DNA of 63,270 bases, from the NCBI GenBank assembly GCA_028279945.1, contig JANQMT010000022.1, positions 1 through 63,270 on the forward strand, given 5' to 3'. Source of the stretch: JAKSCF01 sp028279945. GTDB lineage: Bacteria > Bacillota > Clostridia > Peptostreptococcales > JAAYPU01. Numbering within the stretch: the first letter of the stretch is position 1; each line of letters begins with the position of its first letter. The translations under genes were made by a program, and so were the position numbers. This document shows, piece after piece, positions 25,468-33,207 of this stretch. The notes beneath the pieces are model-generated. The model was not told the DNA's origin and made no database searches. It was given only the letters and a program-made list of their open reading frames with translations.

Positions 25468-26700
25468 TTAAGGGAGAACTTGAAACTTATTGTTGTTCAT
25501 GCAATAATCAAGAAGATTTTCTGAAACCTGGATATCTATAAGATGTAATGTGTCTTTAATTTTTACTATTTTTGCATCGTTAGGGTCAATCTGGGCACAT
25601 GTTTGGATGGCTGCTAAAATACCTTCTTTTTCATTTTCCATGATTAGGGGTATTTTTCCGGCTTCAGGATTGCCTGAAGCAATGCAATTGGTATAAGTTG
25701 AAGTGAGATCAATCTGCTCAAATGCCTGTCTGGTTATAAAATCCGCTAGACCGCATCCGGTGCCGTTATGATGTGAGTTGGGTGAAATACCTAACAAAAG
25801 AATTCTTTTAATCTGGGGCCCATTAAAGTTTGGTATTTTGCCCGTAGACATTCTGCCAATAATATTTGGATCCATGCCTGCACCGGAAATGTCTTTACCC
25901 ATTCTTTCCACAATTAATACATCGATTTCATCAAATTGCAATTTTGGCATGAGGCTTTTACTTAAGCTTAAAAGTGCAGGTTCTTCTTCTAAAAAAGACT
26001 TGCCGGGAACAATGTGGATGGAATGAAGGTTTTCATGAGCATTTTCAACTATAGCTGCTCCAAAGGCAATATTCATCTTTTGGATAATAATAGAAGCAAC
26101 TTGAGGAATTAATTTTGGAAATTGAGGAAACCCTTCTTGATGTAATCTAGAGCATCCGTTGTGCTTGCCTAATCCAATAGCAAGCATTTTACATAAACCA
26201 CTTTCTATAGGGGCATCATAATCTGTGTGTACTTTTACACGTGCAATGGGTACAATTGCATCCGCTTCAGATGCCACTTTGTCTACATGAATGGGAATGC
26301 CTTCCGGTGTATGTCCGATAACAACGGTTTCTATAGATGATACAATAGGTACGCCTGTATACTTTTCTGTAATGCCATATCCTTCAACGATTTCCTTTTG
26401 CATCGTGGCAATGCCGCCGCCATGACTGCCCATAGCAGGCACAATGAAAGGCTTGGCACCTACTTCTAAAAGACATTCTACTGTGGACTTTACAACATGG
26501 TTCAGATTCGAAATACCACGACTTCCAACTAATACTGCAACACGTTGGCCGGCTTGAACCCTTTGAATATTTTTATTTTGGAAAATTCCGTTTCTAACAC
26601 TTTCCCTGACGCTTTTTAATTGAACATTTGGGAATATCTGCCGAACCTTTACTAACTTTTTTATGGTTATATCAAAAGCCGATTTTGGTAGCGTAGACAT
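25468..26700 (-). CDS. LarA-family nickel-pincer racemase/epimerase (DUF2088), copy 1
   Basis: 410 residues from the ATG at 26700, with GAAAGGAG upstream; a longer frame to 26739 has no site. LarA enzymes racemise 2-hydroxyacids using a covalently bound nickel-pincer nucleotide. The pincer-lysine and Ni-ligand histidine are spaced 16 residues apart, as in LarA: Lys171 (GLCKMLAIG) and His187 (SRLHQEG). His93 (MGSHGGG) and His158 (VKVHTDY) are candidates for acid/base roles. It has a consensus sigma-54 promoter and shares its upstream element with the MDR gene. Next to a 2-hydroxyacyl-CoA dehydratase, it probably converts an (S)- to an (R)-2-hydroxyacid or the reverse. LarB/C/E cofactor genes are not in the window. 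Confidence 0.9.
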   Translation of the reverse strand: MSTLPKSAFDITIKKLVKVRQIFPNVQLKSVRESVRNGIFQNKNIQRVQAGQRVAVLVGSRGISNLNHVVKSTVECLLEVGAKPFIVPAMGSHGGGIATMQKEIVEGYGITEKYTGVPIVSSIETVVIGHTPEGIPIHVDKVASEADAIVPIARVKVHTDYDAPIESGLCKMLAIGLGKHNGCSRLHQEGFPQFPKLIPQVASIIIQKMNIAFGAAIVENAHENLHSIHIVPGKSFLEEEPALLSLSKSLMPKLQFDEIDVLIVERMGKDISGAGMDPNIIGRMSTGKIPNFNGPQIKRILLLGISPNSHHNGTGCGLADFITRQAFEQIDLTSTYTNCIASGNPEAGKIPLIMENEKEGILAAIQTCAQIDPNDAKIVKIKDTLHLIDIQVSENLLDYCMNNNKFQVLP

Positions 26701-26782
26701 AAATACTCCTTTCTCAGCTGCAATGATGCAGAGCGACACAATATATTTATTTAATTAATTCAGCGAACAATGATATTCAATT

Positions 26783-26798
26783 AGCAATACCCGTGCCA
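26783..26798 (-). promoter_or_regulatory. Sigma-54 promoter of larA copy 1
   Basis: Read on the minus strand: TGGCAC-GGGTA-TTGCT, a full match to the -24/-12 consensus, about 83 bp before the ATG. Confidence 0.88.
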
Positions 26799-26893
26799 AG
26801 ATCAGTATACAGCAATTTCAACAAAAGAAAAACCAATAAGCAGGATAGAAGCAGATATATAACATAAGTGGTTTGATAGTTAAGCTGAATAAC

Positions 26894-26929
26894 TTGATGC
26901 ATGAATTAATTTTGATGCAAATATGCATT
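26894..26929. promoter_or_regulatory. Putative activator-binding upstream element (site B), shared by divergent promoters
   Basis: TTGATGCA at 26894-26901 and GATGC-AAATAT-GCATT at 26914-26929; the GATGC words are 18 bp apart as at 8824/8842. It lies about 110 bp from each of the two divergent sigma-54 promoters (26783-26798 and 27024-27039), so one element could serve both. Confidence 0.65.
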
Positions 26930-27023
26930 GAAATGAATTGTGAAGCATACAAAAGCATAACGCTTTGTGAAAGTAAAAATTAAAATTTCAATGTTGGTTG
27001 ATGATGGATCTAAATAATACAAC

Positions 27024-27039
27024 TGGCATAAAAATTGCT
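27024..27039 (+). promoter_or_regulatory. Sigma-54 promoter of the MDR reductase gene
   Basis: TGGCAT-AAAAA-TTGCT: both invariant GG and GC dinucleotides are present and correctly spaced; one deviation (T for C) in the -24 box. It lies 107 bp before the start. Confidence 0.82.
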
Positions 27040-27145
27040 TCGTTTGAAGTTTATAACGGTTAACAAGGCCTTCATCTTAAGTGAGTAACAATCCTGAGAT
27101 TGTTGAGCAGTGAAACTAAAACAATAAAAGAAAGGGTATTGAAAA

Positions 27146-28135
27146 ATGAGAGCTATAATTTTAGAAAAGCCAGGGTCTTTTAATGACTTACATTTAGTAG
27201 AGAACAGAGAAATACCTGAGCCGGAAAAAAACGAGATAAGAGTCAAGGTTAAAGCTGCAGGATTAAATCCTGTAGATTACAAGCTGATAAACGGATGGAC
27301 AAATATAGGGTGGAAGCGGCCGGTTGTTTTGGGATTAGATGTAGCAGGAGAAGTAGATGCAGTTGGTGAAGAGGTCATAAAGTTCAAAACAGGCGATGAA
27401 GTATTTTATCATGGCAATCTTTCAAAAGAAAATGGCGGGTTTGCACAATACGCATGTACCACAGCACATACAGCAGAATTTTTACCACAGGGACTGGATA
27501 TGGTAGAAGCTGCGGCTCTTCCATGTGCCGGGTTTACAGCATATCAAGCGATTGTAAAAAAATTAAAACCGGATGCAGGTAAAACCATACTTATCCATGC
27601 CGGAGCAGGGGGTGTTGGCGGTTTTGCCATTCAATTGGCTAAGTTAGCCGATTTGACAGTCTTTTCTACATGTTCCGAAAGCAACCTGGATTATGTTAAA
27701 GCATTAGGTGCAGATTATGTTATCAACTATAGACAGGAAAATGTTTTTAACGCGATTATGGATAAGACTTGTGGAAGGGGTGTGGATTATATTGTGAATA
27801 CTATAGACTCACAAACTGCCACTCAAGATATAGAGATGCTGGCTTTTGGCGGTGAACTTGTAGCCGTTGTAGAACATCCGGATTTCAATAGAATTAAATT
27901 TTATGAGAAGGCAATATCTATCCACGAAGTTGCACTGGGAGGTGCACATTTAAATGGAGATTATAAATCACAGCTGGAATTAGCTTCAATAGCAATGGAA
28001 ATGGGAAGGCTTGTCAGCGAAGGAAAGATCAAGGCGAATGTCAGCAAGGTCATTACTTTAGATGAGATCCCTGATTATCTGAAAGAACTGGAAAAAAGGC
28101 ATGTAGCTGGGAAAATAGTTGCTAAAATAGAATAA
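27146..28135 (+). CDS. Zinc-independent MDR oxidoreductase (quinone reductase / enoyl reductase type)
   Basis: 329 residues of the medium-chain dehydrogenase superfamily. The N-terminal domain has AAGLNPVDYKLINGW and VLGLDVAGEVDAVG; the Rossmann fold has HAGAGGVGGFAIQLAK. The cysteine cluster of structural zinc and the catalytic zinc ligands are lacking, as in QorA-type and enoyl-reductase-type members, which use NADPH to reduce quinones or conjugated C=C bonds. Its sigma-54 promoter places it in the same regulon as the dehydratase operon, so reduction of an unsaturated intermediate is plausible. GAAAGGG precedes the ATG. Confidence 0.85.
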   Translation: MRAIILEKPGSFNDLHLVENREIPEPEKNEIRVKVKAAGLNPVDYKLINGWTNIGWKRPVVLGLDVAGEVDAVGEEVIKFKTGDEVFYHGNLSKENGGFAQYACTTAHTAEFLPQGLDMVEAAALPCAGFTAYQAIVKKLKPDAGKTILIHAGAGGVGGFAIQLAKLADLTVFSTCSESNLDYVKALGADYVINYRQENVFNAIMDKTCGRGVDYIVNTIDSQTATQDIEMLAFGGELVAVVEHPDFNRIKFYEKAISIHEVALGGAHLNGDYKSQLELASIAMEMGRLVSEGKIKANVSKVITLDEIPDYLKELEKRHVAGKIVAKIE

Positions 28136-28304
28136 GAAAGCATTATACAGCTGGGATAACATTACTGTCAATGATCATTCGTCAAGTTGTATGACTGATT
28201 TTCTGAAATTAGGGATTGGAAGATATTGATTTTCAAGTGATAGAAAATGCTTTAACGCTTTGAAAAATTAGCGTAAATTGAATAAAAAAACTAATTGCTA
28301 TGAT

Positions 28305-28319
28305 AAGTTGTAATACAAA
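28305..28319. promoter_or_regulatory. Putative FadR-type operator, site 1
   Basis: AAGTTGTAATACAAA: contains TTGTAATACAA, a dyad of the kind bound by FadR-subfamily GntR proteins (GT-N3-AC core). It is also found upstream of the sugar-acid operon at 30776-30792. Confidence 0.5.
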
Positions 28320-28483
28320 TATCCAAAATCAATAAATGGATTTTAACAGCTCGCTAATCTGGTGTTTGCCGTGTGTTGAAAATAAAGTGATGCAAAAAAC
28401 AGAAAAACGGCTGAAAATAGCAATTTAATACAGAATATAACGATGATAAAGAAGATGAATCCGGACAACTGATAAAAAAACAA

Positions 28484-28498
28484 CTTGCATTACAACTT
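28484..28498. promoter_or_regulatory. Putative FadR-type operator, site 2 (degenerate)
   Basis: CTTGCATTACAACTT; its reverse complement matches the right arm of the 30776-30792 site with two differences. It lies 150-165 bp before the GntR gene. Confidence 0.4.
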
Positions 28499-28515
28499 TT
28501 GAAGATGTATAATAA

Positions 28516-28620
28516 GTTATCAGCCAGTTAAAAGGGGATGTGCTCGGGCTGCTTAATGGAAAAACAATTGAAAAATATGGTAGAATAGATGTACCAATTA
28601 ATAATGCAGAAGCAGGCTAA
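28516..28620 (+). pseudogene. Short-chain dehydrogenase remnant
   Basis: A 34-codon open stretch between stops reads ...GDVLGLLNGKTIEKYGR followed by IDVPINNAEAG and a stop. The order KYGRID-V-NNAG is the fourth-strand motif of SDR proteins, here with G changed to E and no downstream catalytic part. There is no start codon with a ribosome site. Interpreted as a decayed gene fragment. Confidence 0.45.
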
Positions 28621-28650
28621 AAAAAATAATTATAAAAAACGAGGTTAATG

Positions 28651-29310
28651 ATGACACAGAGTAAAAAAGTATATGATTTTATAATGACTAAAATTCAATC
28701 AGGAGAGTGGAAAGCAGGAGACAAGATTCTTTCTGAAAATGAACTTGTTGCACAGCTTGATGTTAGTAGAATAGCGGTTAGAGAAAGCTGTGAAAAACTA
28801 GCCGGTATGGGTCTCATTCAAAAAGTCAAAGGGTCTGGAACATATGTAGCAGAGCTTAATCTAGAAGACTATATGAAGAAAATAATGCTTTGCGTTTCCA
28901 TGACAGACAGTGATTTAATGAATTTGCTTGATTTTAGAGTGAATTTTGAAAGTAGTAATGTGGCAGATTTTATGAAAAATCATACTGAAGAAGATGTGAA
29001 AGAACTTCATTACTTATACGACAAGATGTTAGCAAATAGAGAAAATGGTGATTTTTTTAAGTATGATTTTGAGTTTCATAGAACCATAGCAAAAGGTACA
29101 AAAAATCCAATAATACTTGCAGTGCATGATTTTCTTAACTCGATGCTTTTCAAATCCCAGGAGACTATTAATTATAAAGTCGGTCCTGATATTGGTACAA
29201 AATATCATAAGTTAATTTTAGAGGCCATTGAAGAAAAAGACAGCGAATTGGCGACGCTTTTAATGAGAAGGCATATCGAAGCTACAATCGATAGGATTAA
29301 AAAAAATTAA
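28651..29310 (+). CDS. FadR-subfamily GntR transcriptional regulator
   Basis: 219 residues from the second of two adjacent ATG codons (28648 and 28651); GAGG lies six bases before the second. The N-terminal winged helix (YDFIMTKIQSGEWKAGDKI, ENELVAQLDVSRIAVRESCEKL, GSGTYVAE) is GntR; the helical C-terminal FCD domain has the FHRTIAKGTKNP segment with metal/ligand-binding histidines. FadR-type proteins with such domains usually bind sugar acids or other carboxylates. It starts a unit with larA copy 2 (47 bp) and probably controls the sugar-acid operon through TTGTAATACAA sites. Confidence 0.9.
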   Translation: MTQSKKVYDFIMTKIQSGEWKAGDKILSENELVAQLDVSRIAVRESCEKLAGMGLIQKVKGSGTYVAELNLEDYMKKIMLCVSMTDSDLMNLLDFRVNFESSNVADFMKNHTEEDVKELHYLYDKMLANRENGDFFKYDFEFHRTIAKGTKNPIILAVHDFLNSMLFKSQETINYKVGPDIGTKYHKLILEAIEEKDSELATLLMRRHIEATIDRIKKN

Positions 29311-29356
29311 CCACTAAAAGCAGTTTAAACTACTTTGTATTTGATGGAGAAAAACA

Positions 29357-30640
29357 ATGTTTGTCAATGTTAATCTGAATTTAGAAGAAAGATATGATGA
29401 TATCTCTTTTCCTAAAATGATTAAAGTTAAACAAAAGTTTAATGATGAAAAAATAGGTTTTATTAAAGAGGCAGTATTAAAGGAACTTGAAAAAGTGGAT
29501 CAATCAACCCTCAAAGGTAAGAAAATTGGTGTTACGGCAGGCTCAAGGGGAATAAAGGGCTGGCTTGATATTATTTACACTTTGAAGGATTTTTTAGTTG
29601 AATGTGGTGCTGTTCCTATAATAATTCCTTCAATGGGAAGTCATGGCGGTGCAAATGCTAAAGGACAAAAGGATATTGTTAAATCTTATGGGTTAAATGA
29701 AGATGATTTTGAAATTATTTCGACAATGGATACTACGGTTATAGGAAACCTAAAAGATGGAACTGAATTGCATTTTAGTACAGATGCACTTAATCTTGAC
29801 GGCATTATTTTGATGAATAAAATCAAACCCCATGCTGACTACAAAGGTGATTTTGAAAGTGGTTTATTAAAAATGGCTTGTATTGGACTGGGAAAACATA
29901 AAGGTGCATTAACACTTCATGATAAAGGCTTCCATAATTTTAAAGCCATCATACCGGAAGCCGGAAATATTATTCTGGAAAATAGCAATATTATTTTTGG
30001 TATCGCAATTGTGGAAAATGCTTATGACGATCCAATGTTAATTGAGGTCATTGAAAAGAAGGATATTTTCCAAAGAGAAAAAGAACTTTTAAAAATTGCT
30101 AAAGCTAACATGCCAAGGATTCAACTAGAAGAGGTGGACATTTTAGTAATAGATGAAATAGGTAAAAATATTAGCGGTGAAGGAATGGATCCTAATGTAA
30201 CAGGCAGACCGGGTTCTTATCTTTATGAAGGTTTTGACCATGCACCATCTGTTAATAAAATTATAATCAGAGATATAACAGATGTATCACATGGTAATGC
30301 TGCTGGAATAGGAATGGCAGATTTAACGACGAAAAGGGTTGTAGACAAAATAGATTTTATTGCTATGTATACGAATTCTATTACTGCTACGATTTTAGGG
30401 CCTTCCAGATTACCGGTTGTGTTAAACAACGAAAAAGACTGTATGATTGTTGCTTTTAAAACATGTTTTAAAGAAAAAGAGAATATTAAGATTGTAAGAA
30501 TTAAAAACACATTAGAACTGGATGAAATTTCTGTATCTATGGCATGTTTAGCAGAAATAGAACAAAGACAAGATATGGGAATCCTTTCTTGTGAATATGA
30601 AATAGAATTTGATGAAAATAATAATATATCGGTAATGTAA
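29357..30640 (+). CDS. LarA-family nickel-pincer racemase/epimerase (DUF2088), copy 2
   Basis: 427 residues. Same layout as the first copy: His97 (MGSHGGAN), His159 (KPHADY), Lys172 (GLLKMACIG) and His188 (LTLHDKG), with the Lys-His spacing of 16. The family includes enzymes acting on lactate, malate, phenyllactate and sugar acids. Here it follows a FadR-type regulator and precedes 2-hydroxyacid dehydrogenase, KDPG aldolase and KDG-kinase genes, so a C2 epimerase of an aldonate or uronate-derived acid is the most likely role. It depends on pincer cofactor made elsewhere. The divergence between the two copies suggests distinct substrates. Confidence 0.88.
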   Translation: MFVNVNLNLEERYDDISFPKMIKVKQKFNDEKIGFIKEAVLKELEKVDQSTLKGKKIGVTAGSRGIKGWLDIIYTLKDFLVECGAVPIIIPSMGSHGGANAKGQKDIVKSYGLNEDDFEIISTMDTTVIGNLKDGTELHFSTDALNLDGIILMNKIKPHADYKGDFESGLLKMACIGLGKHKGALTLHDKGFHNFKAIIPEAGNIILENSNIIFGIAIVENAYDDPMLIEVIEKKDIFQREKELLKIAKANMPRIQLEEVDILVIDEIGKNISGEGMDPNVTGRPGSYLYEGFDHAPSVNKIIIRDITDVSHGNAAGIGMADLTTKRVVDKIDFIAMYTNSITATILGPSRLPVVLNNEKDCMIVAFKTCFKEKENIKIVRIKNTLELDEISVSMACLAEIEQRQDMGILSCEYEIEFDENNNISVM

Positions 30641-30775
30641 TTCTTAATGTAATTATTACTTTTAACATTTTATCAATACCCAATTATGCTCTAGCTTGTA
30701 TTATAAGATTTGAGAGAGGGTTTTTAATTTTAATTTTTTTTTAAAAAAAAATATAATTTTGTATCGAAAAACAGA

Positions 30776-30792
30776 AAGTTGTAATACAACTT
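30776..30792. promoter_or_regulatory. FadR-type operator before the sugar-acid operon
   Basis: Perfect dyad AAGTTGT-AAT-ACAACTT, 75 bp before the hydroxyacid dehydrogenase start. A poor -35/-10 pair (TTTGTA, 16 bp, TGTAAT) overlaps it. Probable target of the upstream GntR protein. Confidence 0.6.
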
Positions 30793-30866
30793 AATGGTTT
30801 CATAATGTTAATTTAAAACAATAAATCAAGACAATTTGTTGCAAAGAATTTAGGAAGGGAGAAACA

Positions 30867-31847
30867 ATGAGTAAATTCAAAGTATATATCAGTGATTTTG
30901 ATTATGGAGATAACGATGTAGAAAAATCAATATTAGAACCAATTGGAGCTGAAGTAATAGGATTACATTCTAAGACCGGAAACGGTTTAGCTGAACAAGC
31001 AAAAGATGCAGATGCCATTATCCAGCAGTATGCAAAGATCACTAGGGAAACTATAGAACAACTTAAAAACTGTAAAATTATTGCGAGATACGGAATCGGT
31101 GTAGATATATTAGATGTACAGGCTTGTTATGATAACAATATAGTCGTTACAAATGTACCTGATTATTGTCTTGATGAAGTTGCCAACCATGCCATTACAT
31201 TATCATTTACGCTTATGAGAAATATTCCATGGTATGACAAAGCAGTAAAGCATGGAGAATACCGGTGGCAATCATGGAGAGGTCCTGTGCCAAGACTAAG
31301 AGATTCAACATTTGGACTTATTGGATTTGGTAGAATAGCTCAGAATATGACTAGAAAATTATTAGCATTTGGTGCAAGGGTTATTGCATATGATCCATTC
31401 GTTTCTAAAAGTTTTATGGCGACTGTTGGTGCGGAAAAAGTAGAATTAGACCAAATATTCAAGCAGTCAAATTCAGTCAATGTAATGTGCCCATATAATG
31501 AGGATACACACCATATAGTAAACGAAAGAACGCTAAACCTCATGAGAGAAGATGCATATTTAGTATGTGTATCCAGAGGGAAATGTGTTGATAACAAAGC
31601 ACTATATCATGCACTGGTCAATAAAAAAATAGTGGGTGCAGCACTTGATGATCCGGAAGAAGAGCCAATGAAAATGAACAACTGGACACCAGATATGAAC
31701 CCATTAACCACATTAGATAACTGTATTTTGACACCACATACTGCATATGTATCGGCAGGGGCACTTGCTGAGTGTAGAAAAGTTGCGTCTGAAAATGTAA
31801 AAGCAGTTCTTTTAGGCAAAAAGCCTTTTGATATCGTAAAACCATAA
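30867..31847 (+). CDS. D-isomer-specific 2-hydroxyacid dehydrogenase (C-terminal-binding-protein type)
   Basis: 326 residues. An NAD(P)-dependent enzyme that reduces a 2-oxoacid to a (D)-2-hydroxyacid or the reverse. Seen: IIARYGIGVDILD, the NAD loop GLIGFGRIAQ, and the catalytic triad region: Arg in CVSRGKCVD, Glu in DDPEEEP and His in LTPHTAYVS. GAAGGGAG precedes the ATG. It opens the operon that continues through RraA, aldolase, kinase and TRAP genes; the substrate is thus probably a sugar acid such as a 2-ketoaldonate. Substrate not provable from sequence. Confidence 0.9.
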   Translation: MSKFKVYISDFDYGDNDVEKSILEPIGAEVIGLHSKTGNGLAEQAKDADAIIQQYAKITRETIEQLKNCKIIARYGIGVDILDVQACYDNNIVVTNVPDYCLDEVANHAITLSFTLMRNIPWYDKAVKHGEYRWQSWRGPVPRLRDSTFGLIGFGRIAQNMTRKLLAFGARVIAYDPFVSKSFMATVGAEKVELDQIFKQSNSVNVMCPYNEDTHHIVNERTLNLMREDAYLVCVSRGKCVDNKALYHALVNKKIVGAALDDPEEEPMKMNNWTPDMNPLTTLDNCILTPHTAYVSAGALAECRKVASENVKAVLLGKKPFDIVKP

Positions 31848-31865
31848 TAAAAAGGAGTATAGAAA

Positions 31866-32543
31866 ATGAAAAAGATAATTAATCCAAGACCGGAAATTGA
31901 TGAGAATATTATTAAGCCATTTCGAGAAATGGACGATGTCATGTCACTATCAGCGGTTGTTAGTGATGCATGTGAAAGAGATAATACAATGAGACCGGAT
32001 ATGAAGCCAAAGGCAGCAGATAAGACCATCATAGGCCCTGCTGTAACCGTTAAATTAACTGCCGGTGATATTGTTGACTGTTTAGAAGTATTTGATGTAG
32101 TAAAGCCTGGTGATGTCATTGTTATTGATGCTTTTGGTGAAGAAAACACATCTATTTGGGGAGGACTCATGTCGGGTCTTGCTAAGAATGAAGGTGTAGT
32201 GGGTGCTGTTATAGACGGCAGCTGCAGAGATACTGATGAATCTAGATTTCTTGACTTCCCGGTAACTGCAAAAGTATCAGGTCCAAGAGCGGCGCATACG
32301 GCTACTTCAGGAAGAAAAGATCCCATTGAGATTAATGTACCAATCTCTTGTGGCGGCATTATTGTAAATCCCGGCGATTTAGTAGTTGCAGATGAGATTG
32401 GCGTTACGGTTGTACCATATGAGAAATTGGAAGAAGTATATAAGAAAGCAAGAGCTCAAGCAGATGCTGAAATGGCTTCAAGAGAAGATATACTAAAAGG
32501 ATTTAAATACAAGGATTTATTAGATAAATATGGGAGGATTTAA
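31866..32543 (+). CDS. RraA-family protein (HMG/CHA aldolase or oxaloacetate decarboxylase fold)
   Basis: 225 residues. The RraA/HMG-aldolase core is visible: VVSDACERDN near the start, a GGLMSGLAKNEGVVGAVIDG stretch (seen as WGGLMSGLAKN and GAVIDGSCRDTDE) with the metal-site Arg-Asp pair, and PISCGGIIVNPGD. Catalytic members split 4-hydroxy-4-methyl-2-oxoglutarate or decarboxylate oxaloacetate; others act on sugar-acid intermediates or have no known activity. In this operon a retro-aldol or decarboxylation step is plausible. AAAGGAG precedes the ATG, 18 bp after the previous stop. Confidence 0.86.
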   Translation: MKKIINPRPEIDENIIKPFREMDDVMSLSAVVSDACERDNTMRPDMKPKAADKTIIGPAVTVKLTAGDIVDCLEVFDVVKPGDVIVIDAFGEENTSIWGGLMSGLAKNEGVVGAVIDGSCRDTDESRFLDFPVTAKVSGPRAAHTATSGRKDPIEINVPISCGGIIVNPGDLVVADEIGVTVVPYEKLEEVYKKARAQADAEMASREDILKGFKYKDLLDKYGRI

Positions 32544-32544
32544 T

Positions 32545-33186
32545 ATGGAAGCCGTAAAACAAAGAATATTAGATAGTAAAATAATTGCTATAGTAAGAGG
32601 CATAGACAGTGATAAAATTCTTCCTACTTGTAAGGCTCTGTATGAAGGTGGCGTTGACTGCATCGAAGTTACTTTTAATCAGTCCAGCGAAACTTGTATA
32701 GATGATACCGCCCGTGCTATTCAAAACATAGCAGATAATATGCCTGAAATATGCGTCGGTGCTGGAACCGTAATGACGGTAGAACAAACCGAAGCTGCTG
32801 TAAAAGCAGGTGCTAAGTATATTATTTCTCCTAATTTTGATGAGGAAGTTGTAAAAAAGACATTAGAGCTGGGTGTGCTTTCAATACCAGGGGTTTTAAC
32901 ACCAACAGAAATTACCAACGCATATCAAAAAGGTGCAGCATTTGCAAAGGTATTTCCGGCTGGAAACTTTGGACTTGGTTATATCAAGGCAATTAAATCT
33001 CCGGTAAGCCATATTCCAATGCTTGCTGTTGGTGGTGTGGATGTAGATAATGTGAAAGACTTTATGGCTGCAGGTATTCAAGGTGTTGGCGTAGGTTCAA
33101 GTCTCGTTAATAAGAAGTTAATTAACGAAGGCAGATTTGATGAAATCACGGCACTTGCTAAAAGATTTGTAGAAAATGTAAAGTAG
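32545..33186 (+). CDS. eda: KHG/KDPG aldolase
   Basis: 213 residues from the ATG at 32545, preceded by GGGAGG which itself overlaps the end of the rraA-like gene. Class I aldolase of the Entner-Doudoroff pathway: cleaves 2-keto-3-deoxy-6-phosphogluconate to pyruvate and glyceraldehyde 3-phosphate. Catalytic Glu41 (IEVTFN) and Schiff-base Lys135 (FAKVFPAG) are in place, with GAGTVMT and SPNF between. The KDG-kinase gene follows 21 bp later, so this pair can convert 2-keto-3-deoxygluconate to central metabolites. Confidence 0.93.
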   Translation: MEAVKQRILDSKIIAIVRGIDSDKILPTCKALYEGGVDCIEVTFNQSSETCIDDTARAIQNIADNMPEICVGAGTVMTVEQTEAAVKAGAKYIISPNFDEEVVKKTLELGVLSIPGVLTPTEITNAYQKGAAFAKVFPAGNFGLGYIKAIKSPVSHIPMLAVGGVDVDNVKDFMAAGIQGVGVGSSLVNKKLINEGRFDEITALAKRFVENVK

Positions 33187-33207
33187 AGAGATAGAAAGGA
33201 TAGACAA

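Larger units (their letters stand above)
28136..28650. other. Long intergenic region with gene decay and regulator sites
   Basis: About 510 bp without an intact gene. It contains two TTGTAATACAA-type sites (28305-28319 and 28484-28498) and a short stretch (28516-28620) whose translation looks like a short-chain dehydrogenase fragment. No T-run terminator was seen after the MDR gene. Confidence 0.5.

Noticed and set aside
28300..28640. Possible further sigma-54 promoter before the FadR-type regulator
   Set aside because: TTGC words are present, but no GG lies 11 bases upstream of any of them.
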